A DNA stretch of 10,741 nt from Acidimicrobiaceae bacterium (GCA_003156795.1 PMHU01000150.1:181-10921); one strand, 5' to 3'. Positions 1 to 7,133 are shown, counted from the stretch's first letter. The notes: generated by a model from the sequence alone, not told the origin. Numbers and translations are program-made.

Positions 1-145
1 CCTTGTCGCGCTCGAAGTTGCGGCGGAACGCTTCGTCCTCGTCCGAGTAGCCGTCTATCCGCTGGCGGATCTCGGCTCGGGTCAGGGGCTGGCCGGTGTC
101 GATGAGGGCCGCGACCAGGTTCACCAGGCGTTCGAGGCGGTCCAT
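1..145 (-). CDS. pafB: PafB-type WYL/HTH regulator, N-terminal fragment
   Basis: Only the first 48 codons are inside the window; the gene runs off the left edge. The visible protein begins MDRLERLVNLVAALIDTG and continues with a 'LTRAEI' and an 'AFRRNFERDK' segment. This is the N-terminal winged-helix DNA-binding part of PafB-like proteins. The known family has an HTH domain followed by a WYL ligand-sensing domain, and PafB with PafC activates a RecA-independent DNA damage response in mycobacteria. The ATG lies 9 bp after the pafA stop, so the two are almost certainly co-transcribed, in the conserved order pafA-pafB-(pafC). The upstream bases give only a weak Shine-Dalgarno (AGG), which fits translation coupled to pafA. 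The WYL domain and any pafC are outside the window, so the identification rests on the N-terminus and context. Confidence 0.85.
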   Translation of the reverse strand, partial: MDRLERLVNLVAALIDTGQPLTRAEIRQRIDGYSDEDEAFRRNFERDK

Positions 146-154
146 AGCGGGAAC

Positions 155-1513
155 CTACAGCGAGGCGATGAGCTTCTCTACCCGCTCGTCGCGGGACTTG
201 AACGGGTCCTTGCACAGAACCGTCCGCTGCGCTTGGTCGTTGAGCTTGAGGTGGACCCAATCGACGGTGAAGTCGCGCCGTCGCTCCTTCGCCCGGCGGA
301 TGAACTCGCCGCGGAGCTTGGCTCGCGTCGTCTGGGGCGGCTGCTCGACGGCCAGGTCGATGGCCTCATCGGTGCACGTGCGCTCCACCATCCCGGCGCT
401 CTGCATCTTGTAAAAGAGTCCCCGCTGGCGGTTGACATCGTGGTATTGCAAGTCGATCAGCGCGACTTTCGGGTGGGTCAGCGGAAGCCCGTGCTTGGTC
501 CGGTACCCCTCGATCAGGCGGTGCTTGATGACCCAGTCGCACTCCCGGTCGAGTGACCACGGGTCGCGCTCCAGCCCGGTCAGGCAGTGCTCCCACATGG
601 CCAGGGCCTGATCTTCCAGAGGGGACAGCCCCTTCGTTTCCTGGTACCGCTTGGCCCGGTTGAAGTACTCCGACTGGATCTCCAGGGCGCTGGCTTCGCG
701 CCCGTTGGCCAGGCGGACCCGCCGCCGGAGCGTCGTGTCGTGGCTTATCTCGCGGATGGCCCGTATGGGGTTCTCGAGGGTCATGTCGCGCAGCACCACC
801 GCCGGGTCCTCCAGCATGCGCAGCAGGATGCTCGTAGCCCCGACTTTCAAGAAAGTGGCGTACTCGCTCATGTTCGAGTCGCCGACGATGACGTGGAGGC
901 GGCGGTAGCGCTCGGCGTCGGCGTGAGGTTCGTCGCGGGTGTTGATGATCGGGCGGCTGCGCGTCGTAGCCGAGGACACGCCCTCCCAAATGTGCTCGGC
1001 CCGTTGGCTGACGCAGTACATCGCGCCTCGGGCAGTCTGCAGCACCTTGCCCGCCCCCGCGTATATCTGGCGGGAAACGAGGAACGGAATCAGCACCTCG
1101 GCGTAGTGGGCGAAGTCATCCCTTCGGCTCGTCAGGTAATTCTCGTGGCAGCCGTAGGAGTTGCCGGCCGAATCGGTGTTGTTCTTAAACAAGAACACCA
1201 CGCCTCGAATACCCTCCTCCCGCAGACGGACCTCGGCCGAGCTGACCAGCTGCTCGAGGATCCTCTCACCGGCCTTGTCGTGGGCGACCAGATCCGCGAT
1301 CGAGTCGCATTCGGGCGTGGCGTACTCGGGATGGCTACCGACATCGAGGTACAGGCGAGCGCCGTTCTCCAGGAAGACGTTGGAAGATCGGCCCCAGCTG
1401 ACCACCCGTCGAAACAAGTATCGGGCTACCTCGTCGGGACTGAGCCGGCGCTGGCCGCGAAGCGTGCAGGTGACCCCGTATTCATTTTCCAAGCCGAAAA
1501 TGCGCCGATCCAT
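155..1513 (-). CDS. pafA: Pup-protein ligase PafA
   Basis: PafA phosphorylates the C-terminal Glu of Pup with ATP and joins it to the side-chain amine of a substrate lysine. It is a cytoplasmic enzyme of the glutamine-synthetase-like carboxylate-amine ligase superfamily. The 452-residue length equals that of M. tuberculosis PafA as I remember it, and long blocks agree. Seen: 'GLENEYG' with Glu9 (Mg/ATP site), 'LYLDVGSHPEYATPEC' with the catalytic-base candidate Asp57, 'KNNTDSAGNSYGCHENYL' (phosphate and metal contacts), 'RPIINTRDEPHAD', and the C-terminal 'DWVHLKLNDQAQRT' domain. The short N-terminal gap between Glu9 and Asp57 lacks the insertion seen in Dop, which separates the two paralogues. 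The ATG start gives the expected N-terminus, but no clear Shine-Dalgarno precedes it. It lies 95 bp after acs and 9 bp before pafB. Confidence 0.98.
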   Translation of the reverse strand: MDRRIFGLENEYGVTCTLRGQRRLSPDEVARYLFRRVVSWGRSSNVFLENGARLYLDVGSHPEYATPECDSIADLVAHDKAGERILEQLVSSAEVRLREEGIRGVVFLFKNNTDSAGNSYGCHENYLTSRRDDFAHYAEVLIPFLVSRQIYAGAGKVLQTARGAMYCVSQRAEHIWEGVSSATTRSRPIINTRDEPHADAERYRRLHVIVGDSNMSEYATFLKVGATSILLRMLEDPAVVLRDMTLENPIRAIREISHDTTLRRRVRLANGREASALEIQSEYFNRAKRYQETKGLSPLEDQALAMWEHCLTGLERDPWSLDRECDWVIKHRLIEGYRTKHGLPLTHPKVALIDLQYHDVNRQRGLFYKMQSAGMVERTCTDEAIDLAVEQPPQTTRAKLRGEFIRRAKERRRDFTVDWVHLKLNDQAQRTVLCKDPFKSRDERVEKLIASL

Positions 1514-1608
1514 GACTTCGGCGCACGCTAGCGCCGTTCACCGCCCACGCAGACGCATATCCACCCCGAGATGACCTGGGGAAGAAAAAGGGGACGCTTG
1601 GGCGGGCG

Positions 1609-3585
1609 CTACTCCTTCTCTTCGGCTCCCGGGACCATGTTGTCCCGGATGGCGGCGACGACGGTGGGGTCGAGGAGGGTGGTCACGTCGCCCAGCTCGC
1701 GCTTTTCGGCGACGTCGCGCAGGAGGCGGCGCATGATCTTGCCGCTTCTCGTCTTGGGCAACTCCGGCGTGAGCAGGATCTGGCGGGGTTTCGCAATGGG
1801 CCCGATTTCCTTGGCCACGTGCTCACGCAAGTCGGCGACCAGCTGATCCCCGTGGTCGGCTCCCTCGCTGACACCGCTTTTGACGGTGACGAAGGCCACG
1901 ATGGCCTGGCCGGTGGTGGCGTCGGACGCCCCGACCACGGCCGCCTCTGCCACCGAGGGGTGGCCGACCAGGGCGTGCTCGACTTCAGTGGTTGATATGC
2001 GGTGGCCCGAAATGTTCATGACGTCGTCCACCCTCCCCAGGAGCCAGATGTCGCCGTCGTCGTCGCGCTTGGCCCCGTCGCCTGCGAAATAGCGACCGGG
2101 GAAGCGGGACCAGTACGTCTCCTTGTAGCGCTCGTCGTCGCCCCAAATGCCTCGCAGCATGCCCGGCCACGGCTCGGTGATGACCAGGTAGCCGCCCTCG
2201 CCGTTGCCGACCGAGCTCCCGTCTTCGCGGATGATGTCGGCCGAGATACCCGGGAACGGGGTCATGGCCGCGCCCGGCTTGGTGGCCGTGATGCCCGGCA
2301 GCGGGGTGATGAGGATGCCCCCGGTCTCGGTCTGCCACCACGTGTCGACGATCGGGCAACGATCCCCCCCGATGTGGGTCCGGTACCACATCCAGGCCTC
2401 GGGGTTGATCGGTTCTCCGACCGACCCCAACAGGCGCAAGCTCGACAGGTCGTGGCTAGCGGGCAGGTCCTCGCCCCATTTCATGAACGTCCGGATGGTG
2501 GTCGGAGCGGTGTAGAGGGTGTTGACCCGGTACCGCTCGATGATGTCCCACCACCGGTCCCTCTTGGGCGTGTCGGGAGTCCCCTCGTACATCACCGACG
2601 TGGTGGCGTTGGCCAGTGGTCCGTAAACGATGTAGCTGTGGCCGGTCACCCAGCCGATGTCCGCCGCGGTCCAGAAGATGTCGGTGTCGGGCTTCAGATC
2701 GAAAATCAGGCGGTGGGTTGCCGCCACGTGGGTCAGGTACCCGCCTGAGGTGTGCAGGATCCCCTTGGGCTGGGCCGTCGTCCCACTCGTGTACATGATG
2801 TACAACGGGTGCTCGGAGTCGAACAGCTCGGGCTGGTGGGATTCCGGCTGGCTGTCGACCAGGTCGTGCCACCACACATCCCGTCCTGGCACCCAGGCCA
2901 CGTCCTGGCCGGTGCGCCGCACCACCAGGACCTTGGCCACGTCCGGGCAATTCAGGAGGGCGTCGTCGACGGCCGGCTTGAGGGCGCTCGGCGCTCCCCT
3001 TCGGTTGCCCCCGTCAGCGGTGATCACATAGCGGGCGTCGCAGTCGAGGATGCGGCCCTTGAGGGCGTCGGAGGAGAAGCCCCCGAACACCACTGTGTGC
3101 GGGGCCCCCAGGCGGGCGCACGCCAGCATGGCCACCACGGTCTCGGGGATCATCGGCATGTAGATGGCGACCTTCGTCCCCTTGGCCACGCCCAGCTCGG
3201 TCAGGGCGTTGGCGGCCCGGCACACGTCGGCCTTCAAGTCTGCATAGGTGAGGGTGCGGGTGTCGCCCGGCTCCCCCTCCCAGTAGAAGGCGACGCGATC
3301 ACCCAGCCCGGAGTCGACGTGTCGGTCCACGCAGTTGACGGCGACGTTGAGCTTGCCTCCCACGAACCACTTGGCGAAAGGAAGGTCCCATTGCAGGGCC
3401 TCCTTCCAAGGCTGGCCCCAAGTCAGGTGCCGGGCCTGTCCCTCCCAGAACGCGACTGCGTCCCTCGCAGCCTCCTCGTATATGTCCGGCCGGGCGTTGG
3501 CTTGAGCCGCGAACGCTTCGGGCGGCGCGAAACGCCTGGTCTCATGGAGCAGGGCCGAGAGCGATTCTTCCCGTGCATCGGTCAT
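1609..3585 (-). CDS. acs: Acetyl-CoA synthetase (AMP-forming)
   Basis: Converts acetate, ATP and CoA to acetyl-CoA through acetyl-AMP, in the cytoplasm. The protein is 658 residues, normal for the family. Seen: N-terminal Acs domain with 'WFVGGKLNVAVNCVDRH' (about 73-89), adenylation loop 'YTSGTTAQPKG' (265-275), 'DTWWQTETGG' (414-423) with the Trp that keeps the acyl pocket small for acetate, hinge region 'GRVDDVMNISGHRIS' (517-531), and 'KTRSGKIMRR' (611-620) with the catalytic Lys616, the residue controlled by acetylation in other Acs enzymes. The Gly usual after the Ser/Thr run of the adenylation loop is Ala here (residue 271). I chose the ATG at 3585 because GGGGGAT lies 5 bases upstream and the family N-terminus begins there; an in-frame ATG at 3684 would add 33 atypical residues. 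It is co-oriented with the proteasome genes, 125 bp after prcA and 95 bp before pafA, and has no known role in pupylation. Confidence 0.95.
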   Translation of the reverse strand: MTDAREESLSALLHETRRFAPPEAFAAQANARPDIYEEAARDAVAFWEGQARHLTWGQPWKEALQWDLPFAKWFVGGKLNVAVNCVDRHVDSGLGDRVAFYWEGEPGDTRTLTYADLKADVCRAANALTELGVAKGTKVAIYMPMIPETVVAMLACARLGAPHTVVFGGFSSDALKGRILDCDARYVITADGGNRRGAPSALKPAVDDALLNCPDVAKVLVVRRTGQDVAWVPGRDVWWHDLVDSQPESHQPELFDSEHPLYIMYTSGTTAQPKGILHTSGGYLTHVAATHRLIFDLKPDTDIFWTAADIGWVTGHSYIVYGPLANATTSVMYEGTPDTPKRDRWWDIIERYRVNTLYTAPTTIRTFMKWGEDLPASHDLSSLRLLGSVGEPINPEAWMWYRTHIGGDRCPIVDTWWQTETGGILITPLPGITATKPGAAMTPFPGISADIIREDGSSVGNGEGGYLVITEPWPGMLRGIWGDDERYKETYWSRFPGRYFAGDGAKRDDDGDIWLLGRVDDVMNISGHRISTTEVEHALVGHPSVAEAAVVGASDATTGQAIVAFVTVKSGVSEGADHGDQLVADLREHVAKEIGPIAKPRQILLTPELPKTRSGKIMRRLLRDVAEKRELGDVTTLLDPTVVAAIRDNMVPGAEEKE

Positions 3586-3710
3586 TTCGATCCCCCGTAT
3601 CGGTGAGCCATCGGTCAGCGCGAGCGGCTTCCCCACGAACAGTACCGGGCCTCCCGCAACACCGCTGACGCCCACGGCCGCCATTGACCGCCGCGGGCGC
3701 AGACTTCTTT

Positions 3711-4532
3711 TTAGTCGGCCTCGCCGTCGGGAGCTGCCGCCTCGGGCGCCTCGGCGCCCGGAGCGCCGTCGTCGGGCCCGTCGCCTTGGGGATCGGCCGC
3801 ACCAGTAGCCGCCGCGCCAGTAGCCGCAGCGGCGTCGCCGCTCGGGACCTGCCCGCCGCTCAAGGCCTGCGCCACCCGCTCGTCGTCGAGGCGCTCGAAC
3901 GCCCTGCGGCCGTTGCTACGGGCGAGGATGGCGACTTCCAAGTCGCCCGCCACCGGTTCGCGGTCGGGGCCGAACAGGGCTCGAGCCGACCGTCGTACCG
4001 CTTCCTCGAGGTCCCAGCCGGGGTCGAAACCCTGCTTGAGGCGCTCGAGGATGGCTTCTGCCTCCCCTCCGAGAACGGAGTACGAGTCCTCGTCGACAAC
4101 CGAGCCGTCGTAGAGGATATGGAATAGCTGATCGCCCGCTGGCCCCGACCCGACCTCGGCCACCAGGATTTCGACTTCGAGCGGTTTCAACTCGTGGGTG
4201 AAAACGTTTCCCATGTACTGGGCGTACAGGTTGGCGAGCGACCTGGCGTCCACGTCCTCCCGGCTGTACTGGTAGCCCTTGACGTCGGCATGCTGGACGC
4301 CGGCCCGCCGAAGCGAGTCGAACTCGTTGTACCGACCGACTCCGGCGAAGGCGATTCGGTCGTAGATCTCGCTCACCTTGTGCAGCGACTTAGAAGGATT
4401 CTCGGCGCAGATCAGGATTCCTGACGCACACACGGTTGCCACCAGCGGTCGGCCGCGCGCGATGTTCTTGCGGGCAAAGTCGGCCTTGTCCTTCATGAAC
4501 TGCTCGGGTGCTACGTAGAACGGCATGCTCAT
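3711..4532 (-). CDS. prcA: 20S proteasome alpha subunit PrcA
   Basis: Forms the outer heptameric rings of the bacterial 20S core, gates the entry pore and receives the Mpa C-terminus. The protein is 273 residues. Its N-terminus MSMPFYVAPEQFMKDKADFA matches the gating and H0-helix segment of actinobacterial PrcA. It is followed by 'RGRPLVATVCASGILICAENPS', 'KVSEIYDRIAFAGVGRYNEFD' and 'YAQYMGNVFTHELKPLEVEI', all typical of the Ntn fold. No catalytic Thr is expected or seen. The start ATG overlaps the prcB stop as ATGA (4532-4529), which fits coupled, equal synthesis of alpha and beta. The last 45 or so residues are an Ala/Gly/Pro/Asp/Glu-rich, probably disordered tail containing a 15-bp tandem duplication. 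It is longer and more acidic than the short M. tuberculosis tail I remember. A longer in-frame upstream extension was rejected as an Arg-rich prcB shadow. Confidence 0.97.
   Translation of the reverse strand: MSMPFYVAPEQFMKDKADFARKNIARGRPLVATVCASGILICAENPSKSLHKVSEIYDRIAFAGVGRYNEFDSLRRAGVQHADVKGYQYSREDVDARSLANLYAQYMGNVFTHELKPLEVEILVAEVGSGPAGDQLFHILYDGSVVDEDSYSVLGGEAEAILERLKQGFDPGWDLEEAVRRSARALFGPDREPVAGDLEVAILARSNGRRAFERLDDERVAQALSGGQVPSGDAAAATGAAATGAADPQGDGPDDGAPGAEAPEAAAPDGEAD
3796..3825 (-). repeat. 15-bp tandem duplication inside the prcA tail
   Basis: Two adjacent 15-bp copies (3796-3810 and 3811-3825, plus-strand GCCGCACCAGTAGCC and GCCGCGCCAGTAGCC) differ at one position. They keep the prcA frame and encode a repeated Gly-Ala-Ala-Ala-Thr pattern in the low-complexity C-terminal tail. 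The likely origin is replication slippage; the tail lies outside the folded core. Confidence 0.85.
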
Positions 4533-5344
4533 GGCGTCGAAGCCTCCGCGGGCGACATGGGCTCTGTAGCGGCAACCACGGTTGCGAAACGTTCGGCGAC
4601 CTCGGCCTGCTCGACGTGCTCGAACCCACTTCCCGTGATGGTCGCCACCGTGGGGTAAATGCCCCGGACGGCGTCGGGTCCGCCGGTGGCGGAATCCTCG
4701 TCGGCGGCCTGCCACAAGGCCCGCACCGCCAGCTCCACCGCTTCGGAGCGGGACAGGTCGGGGCGCCAGCCGAGCTTCACCGTGGTGCGGGCGTCGCGGC
4801 CGCCCGACCCGTCGGCGTGGAAGTCGGTCTCCTCGTAGCGCCCGCCGGTCACGTCGTATGAGTAGATGCGGCCCACCCCTCGCCGCACGTCGAAGCCGGC
4901 GAAAAGTGGGACGACCGCGAAGCCCTGCATGGCCATGCCCAGGTTCGATCGCACCATTTGGGAGAGCTGGTTGGCCTTGCCTTCGAGGCTGAGAGGCGAC
5001 CCTTCGACCTTCTCGTAGTGCTCGAGCTGAAGCTGGAACAGCTTCACCATCTCCATGGCGGTGCCGGCTGCGCCCGCAATCGCCACGCCGCTGTGACGGT
5101 CGGCCGGATGCACCTTTTCCATCGACCTGTGGGCGATCGACGAGCCCGCCGTGGCCCGCCGGTCACCGGCCATTACGACACCGCCCGCATAGCGGAGGGC
5201 CACGATCGTCGTGGCGTGACGAATCTCGAACGGCGGAGGGCGGTCCGAAGAAATACCGGCAAACGGGTCCAAGCCGACTCTTCGCAGCACCTCGGTGAAG
5301 CTCGGCCCGGGAGCGTCCGTGGGCCCAAACATGGGAAGACTCAT
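4529..5344 (-). CDS. prcB: 20S proteasome beta subunit PrcB (Thr protease precursor)
   Basis: Catalytic subunit of the inner rings, made with a propeptide removed by self-cleavage. The precursor is 271 residues. Residues 1-44 are the propeptide, with the typical 'SFTEVLRRVGLDP' segment, and the mature chain begins at Thr45 in 'HATTIVALRYAGG'. In mature numbering Thr1, Asp17 ('AGDRRAT') and Lys33 ('SMEK') are all present, so it should be active. 'YDVTGGRYEE' and 'DEDSATGGPD' are also standard. The residue before Thr1 is Ala, not the usual Gly. I chose the ATG at 5344 (MSLPMFG) because it has AGGGTG nine bases upstream; an in-frame TTG at 5398 would lie in a strong hairpin and adds 18 atypical residues. 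Its stop overlaps the prcA start. The leader after pup (68 bp) is unusually structured. Confidence 0.96.
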   Translation of the reverse strand: MSLPMFGPTDAPGPSFTEVLRRVGLDPFAGISSDRPPPFEIRHATTIVALRYAGGVVMAGDRRATAGSSIAHRSMEKVHPADRHSGVAIAGAAGTAMEMVKLFQLQLEHYEKVEGSPLSLEGKANQLSQMVRSNLGMAMQGFAVVPLFAGFDVRRGVGRIYSYDVTGGRYEETDFHADGSGGRDARTTVKLGWRPDLSRSEAVELAVRALWQAADEDSATGGPDAVRGIYPTVATITGSGFEHVEQAEVAERFATVVAATEPMSPAEASTP

Positions 5345-5360
5345 AGGGTCTGGCACCCTA
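5344..5360 (-). promoter_or_regulatory. Hairpin covering the prcB ribosome binding site
   Basis: On the minus strand TAGGGT-GCCAG-ACCCTA is a perfect 6-bp inverted repeat with a 5-base loop. The first arm is the likely prcB Shine-Dalgarno (AGGGTG) and the last base of the second arm is the A of the prcB ATG. If it folds in the mRNA it would hide the ribosome binding site. It is short, so its stability needs testing. The motif TAGGGTGC occurs again at the pup stop codon (5415-5408). Confidence 0.5.
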
Positions 5361-5374
5361 CCCGCACTCGAGAC

Positions 5375-5399
5375 GTTGAGGCCGCGGTGCGGCCTCAAC
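5375..5399 (-). promoter_or_regulatory. Strong 11-bp hairpin between pup and prcB
   Basis: A perfect inverted repeat with arms GTTGAGGCCGC and GCGGCCTCAAC around a 3-base loop. It begins 13 bases after the pup stop codon and ends 30 bases before the prcB ATG. No T-run follows on the minus strand, so it is not a canonical intrinsic terminator. It could be a partial terminator, a 3' stabiliser of pup mRNA or an RNase processing boundary, any of which would let Pup be made in excess over the core subunits. Confidence 0.65.
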
Positions 5400-5412
5400 C
5401 GTCCGGAGCACC

Positions 5413-5610
5413 CTATTCGCCGCCCTTCTGCACGTAGCTCCGCACGAACTCCTCGGCGTTCTCTTCGAGGACCTCGTCTATCTCATCGAGGAGGTCGTCG
5501 AGCTCGGCCTTGAGCTCCTCGCCCTTCTTGTTGGTCGTCGGGACTTCTTCGACTGCGGCTTCGTCGCTCCGAGCGGGAGCTTGCTTCTTGATCTGTTCGC
5601 GTTCTGCCAT
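5413..5610 (-). CDS. pup: Prokaryotic ubiquitin-like protein Pup
   Basis: Small, mostly disordered protein tag joined to lysines by PafA and recognised by the Mpa coiled coils. It has 65 residues: a polar N-terminus with 'KKQAPAR', an acidic helix-forming middle (about 31-52, 'EELKAELDDLLDEIDEVLEE'), and the conserved end 'EEFVRSYVQKGGE'. The last residue is Glu, read directly from GAA before TAG, so it is made ligation-ready. M. tuberculosis Pup ends in Gln and needs Dop to deamidate it. Its start has an excellent ribosome binding site, AGGAGGAAGAGG, and the dop stop codon TAG overlaps it. Pup is therefore translationally linked to dop and probably strongly expressed. A structured 68-bp leader separates it from prcB. 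Confidence 0.98.
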   Translation of the reverse strand: MAEREQIKKQAPARSDEAAVEEVPTTNKKGEELKAELDDLLDEIDEVLEENAEEFVRSYVQKGGE

Positions 5611-5630
5611 GGGATTGCCTCTTCCTCCTA
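5611..5630 (-). promoter_or_regulatory. Strong pup ribosome binding site overlapping the dop stop
   Basis: Minus-strand TAGGAGGAAGAGGCAATCCC runs directly into the pup ATG. The dop stop TAG supplies the first bases of AGGAGG, and a second purine core (AGAGG) sits 7 bases from the start. It is the best Shine-Dalgarno match in the window and suggests a high initiation rate for Pup, helped by ribosomes finishing dop. Confidence 0.8.
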
Positions 5631-7127
5631 CGAGCCCAGGCGCTCGAGCAATTCGGCTGGACTCGACACGCTACTCAGCAATTCTTCGACATGGGCACGG
5701 GTTCCTCTGAGCGGTTCCATCATGGGCACCCGCCGCAGCGGGTCGGTGCCGAGGTCAAACACCATGGAATCCCAGTTGGCGGCGGCGATCGACGACGACC
5801 ACCTCTGGAGACATTTCCCCCGGAAGTAGGCCCTGGTGGTCTCAGGCGGCTCGGTGACTGCTGTGAGGACCGAAGCGGGGTCCAGGAGGGTTTCCAGACC
5901 CAAGCGTGGATAGAGCGATCGGGCTGGGTTGACGTCGTGGTACTGCAAGTCCATCGCCGCCAGCTTCGGGTCTTGCCAGCTGAGCTCATGGCGCTCGCGG
6001 TACCCGTTGATGACCCGGTACTTCGCCACCCAGTCCAACTGGTTGGCCAGAGACATCGGGTCGGACTCCAGTGCCGCCAGGGTCTCCTCCCACCGGCGGA
6101 GGATGTCCTGGCCGATCTCGGCTCCCCCCACTGCGTCCATGCCGCAGTCCTCGGCGTACTTGCGGGCCAGATCGAGGTGCTCCCACTGCATCTCGAGGGC
6201 CGTCATGCGACGACCGTCGGCCAGGTCGAGCGACCGCTCGAGGCGCAAGTCGTACGAAACCTTGCGGAGGCAGCTGACCGGCGACTGCAGCGTGAACTCG
6301 CGATTGGCGCGGGTAAACCAGTCGTCCTCGATCATGGCCAGGACCAGGGCCGTGGTGCCCACCTTCAAGAAGTTGGCCAGCTCCGACATGTTGGCGTCAC
6401 CCACGATGACGTGCAGCCGCCTGTACTTGTGGGCGTCGCAGTGGGGCTCGTCCCTGGTATTCACGATCGGCCGCTTCAGCGTGGTCTCCAAGCCGACTTC
6501 CTCCTCGAAGAAATCGGCCCGCTGGGTCAGCTGGAAGTCGACTTGCAGGCCTCCCGTCGAGGCTGCCTCGCATCCGACCTTCCCCGCCCCTGTATAGATC
6601 TGGCGGGAAACGAAGTGCGGCATGACGTTCGAGACGATCCGGGCGAACGGGATCGAGCGGTCCATCAGGTAGTTCTCGTGGGTACCGTAGGAGTTGCCCT
6701 TGCCGTCCGAGTTGTTCTTCAGTACCACCAGGCTCTGGCCCGGGGGCAGAGACCGGCTGGCGGCTTGAACGGATTGGGCCAGGATCAGCTCCCCCGCTTT
6801 GTCGTAGCGGATGACGTCATAGACGTTGGCGCACTCGGGGGTGGAATACTCCGGGTGGGCGTGGTCGACGTAGTAGCGCGCCCCGTTGGTGAGCACGGCG
6901 TTGACCAGATGGGTTTCCACCTCGGGCGGCATGGCACCCTCTCGGGCGAACCCGCGGGCGTCGCGCCCCGGCGTCTCGTCCTCGAAGTCCCAGTCCACCC
7001 GGCGGCTGAGCTCCGCCACGTAGGCGTTGATCAGGGTCGAAGAGGCCGCGATGGGGTTCGGATCCGCAGCGCCACGGATGATGATGCCGTACTCGGTTTC
7101 GAGGCCGAGCACCTTGACGATCGCCAC
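5628..7127 (-). CDS. dop: Depupylase / Pup deamidase Dop
   Basis: Paralogue of PafA that hydrolyses the Pup-lysine isopeptide bond and, in species whose Pup ends in Gln, deamidates it. The protein is 499 residues, typical of Dop. Seen: 'GLETEYG' with Glu10, the Dop-specific insertion with 'GRDARGF' (about 54-60) before 'YYVDHAHPEYSTPEC' carrying the catalytic Asp88, 'KNNSDGKGNSYGTHENYL', 'RPIVNTRDEPHCD', and the C-terminal 'SSIAAANWDSMVFDL' region. The insertion and the GKGNSYG variant distinguish it from PafA. Translation starts at GTG (7127); the same frame has a stop codon four codons upstream, so no longer start exists. There is no good Shine-Dalgarno, and a TAnnnT hexamer 6 bases before the GTG makes a leaderless mRNA possible. 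Because Pup here ends in Glu, only the depupylation role seems needed. Confidence 0.97.
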   Translation of the reverse strand: MAIVKVLGLETEYGIIIRGAADPNPIAASSTLINAYVAELSRRVDWDFEDETPGRDARGFAREGAMPPEVETHLVNAVLTNGARYYVDHAHPEYSTPECANVYDVIRYDKAGELILAQSVQAASRSLPPGQSLVVLKNNSDGKGNSYGTHENYLMDRSIPFARIVSNVMPHFVSRQIYTGAGKVGCEAASTGGLQVDFQLTQRADFFEEEVGLETTLKRPIVNTRDEPHCDAHKYRRLHVIVGDANMSELANFLKVGTTALVLAMIEDDWFTRANREFTLQSPVSCLRKVSYDLRLERSLDLADGRRMTALEMQWEHLDLARKYAEDCGMDAVGGAEIGQDILRRWEETLAALESDPMSLANQLDWVAKYRVINGYRERHELSWQDPKLAAMDLQYHDVNPARSLYPRLGLETLLDPASVLTAVTEPPETTRAYFRGKCLQRWSSSIAAANWDSMVFDLGTDPLRRVPMMEPLRGTRAHVEELLSSVSSPAELLERLGS

Positions 7128-7133
7128 GGGTCG

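Noticed and set aside
587..1531. 314-codon plus-strand open frame opposite pafA
   Set aside because: Antisense shadow of PafA with low-information composition.
1575..1600. T-rich run after acs as an intrinsic terminator
   Set aside because: The minus strand has CCCCTTTTTC, but I could find no convincing stem before it.
4533..4715. N-terminal extension of prcA by 61 residues
   Set aside because: Arg/Gly-rich shadow of prcB. The ATGA overlap start gives the exact family N-terminus.
5345..5398. TTG start for prcB, 18 codons upstream
   Set aside because: It falls at the base of the 11-bp hairpin, and the added residues do not resemble a PrcB propeptide.
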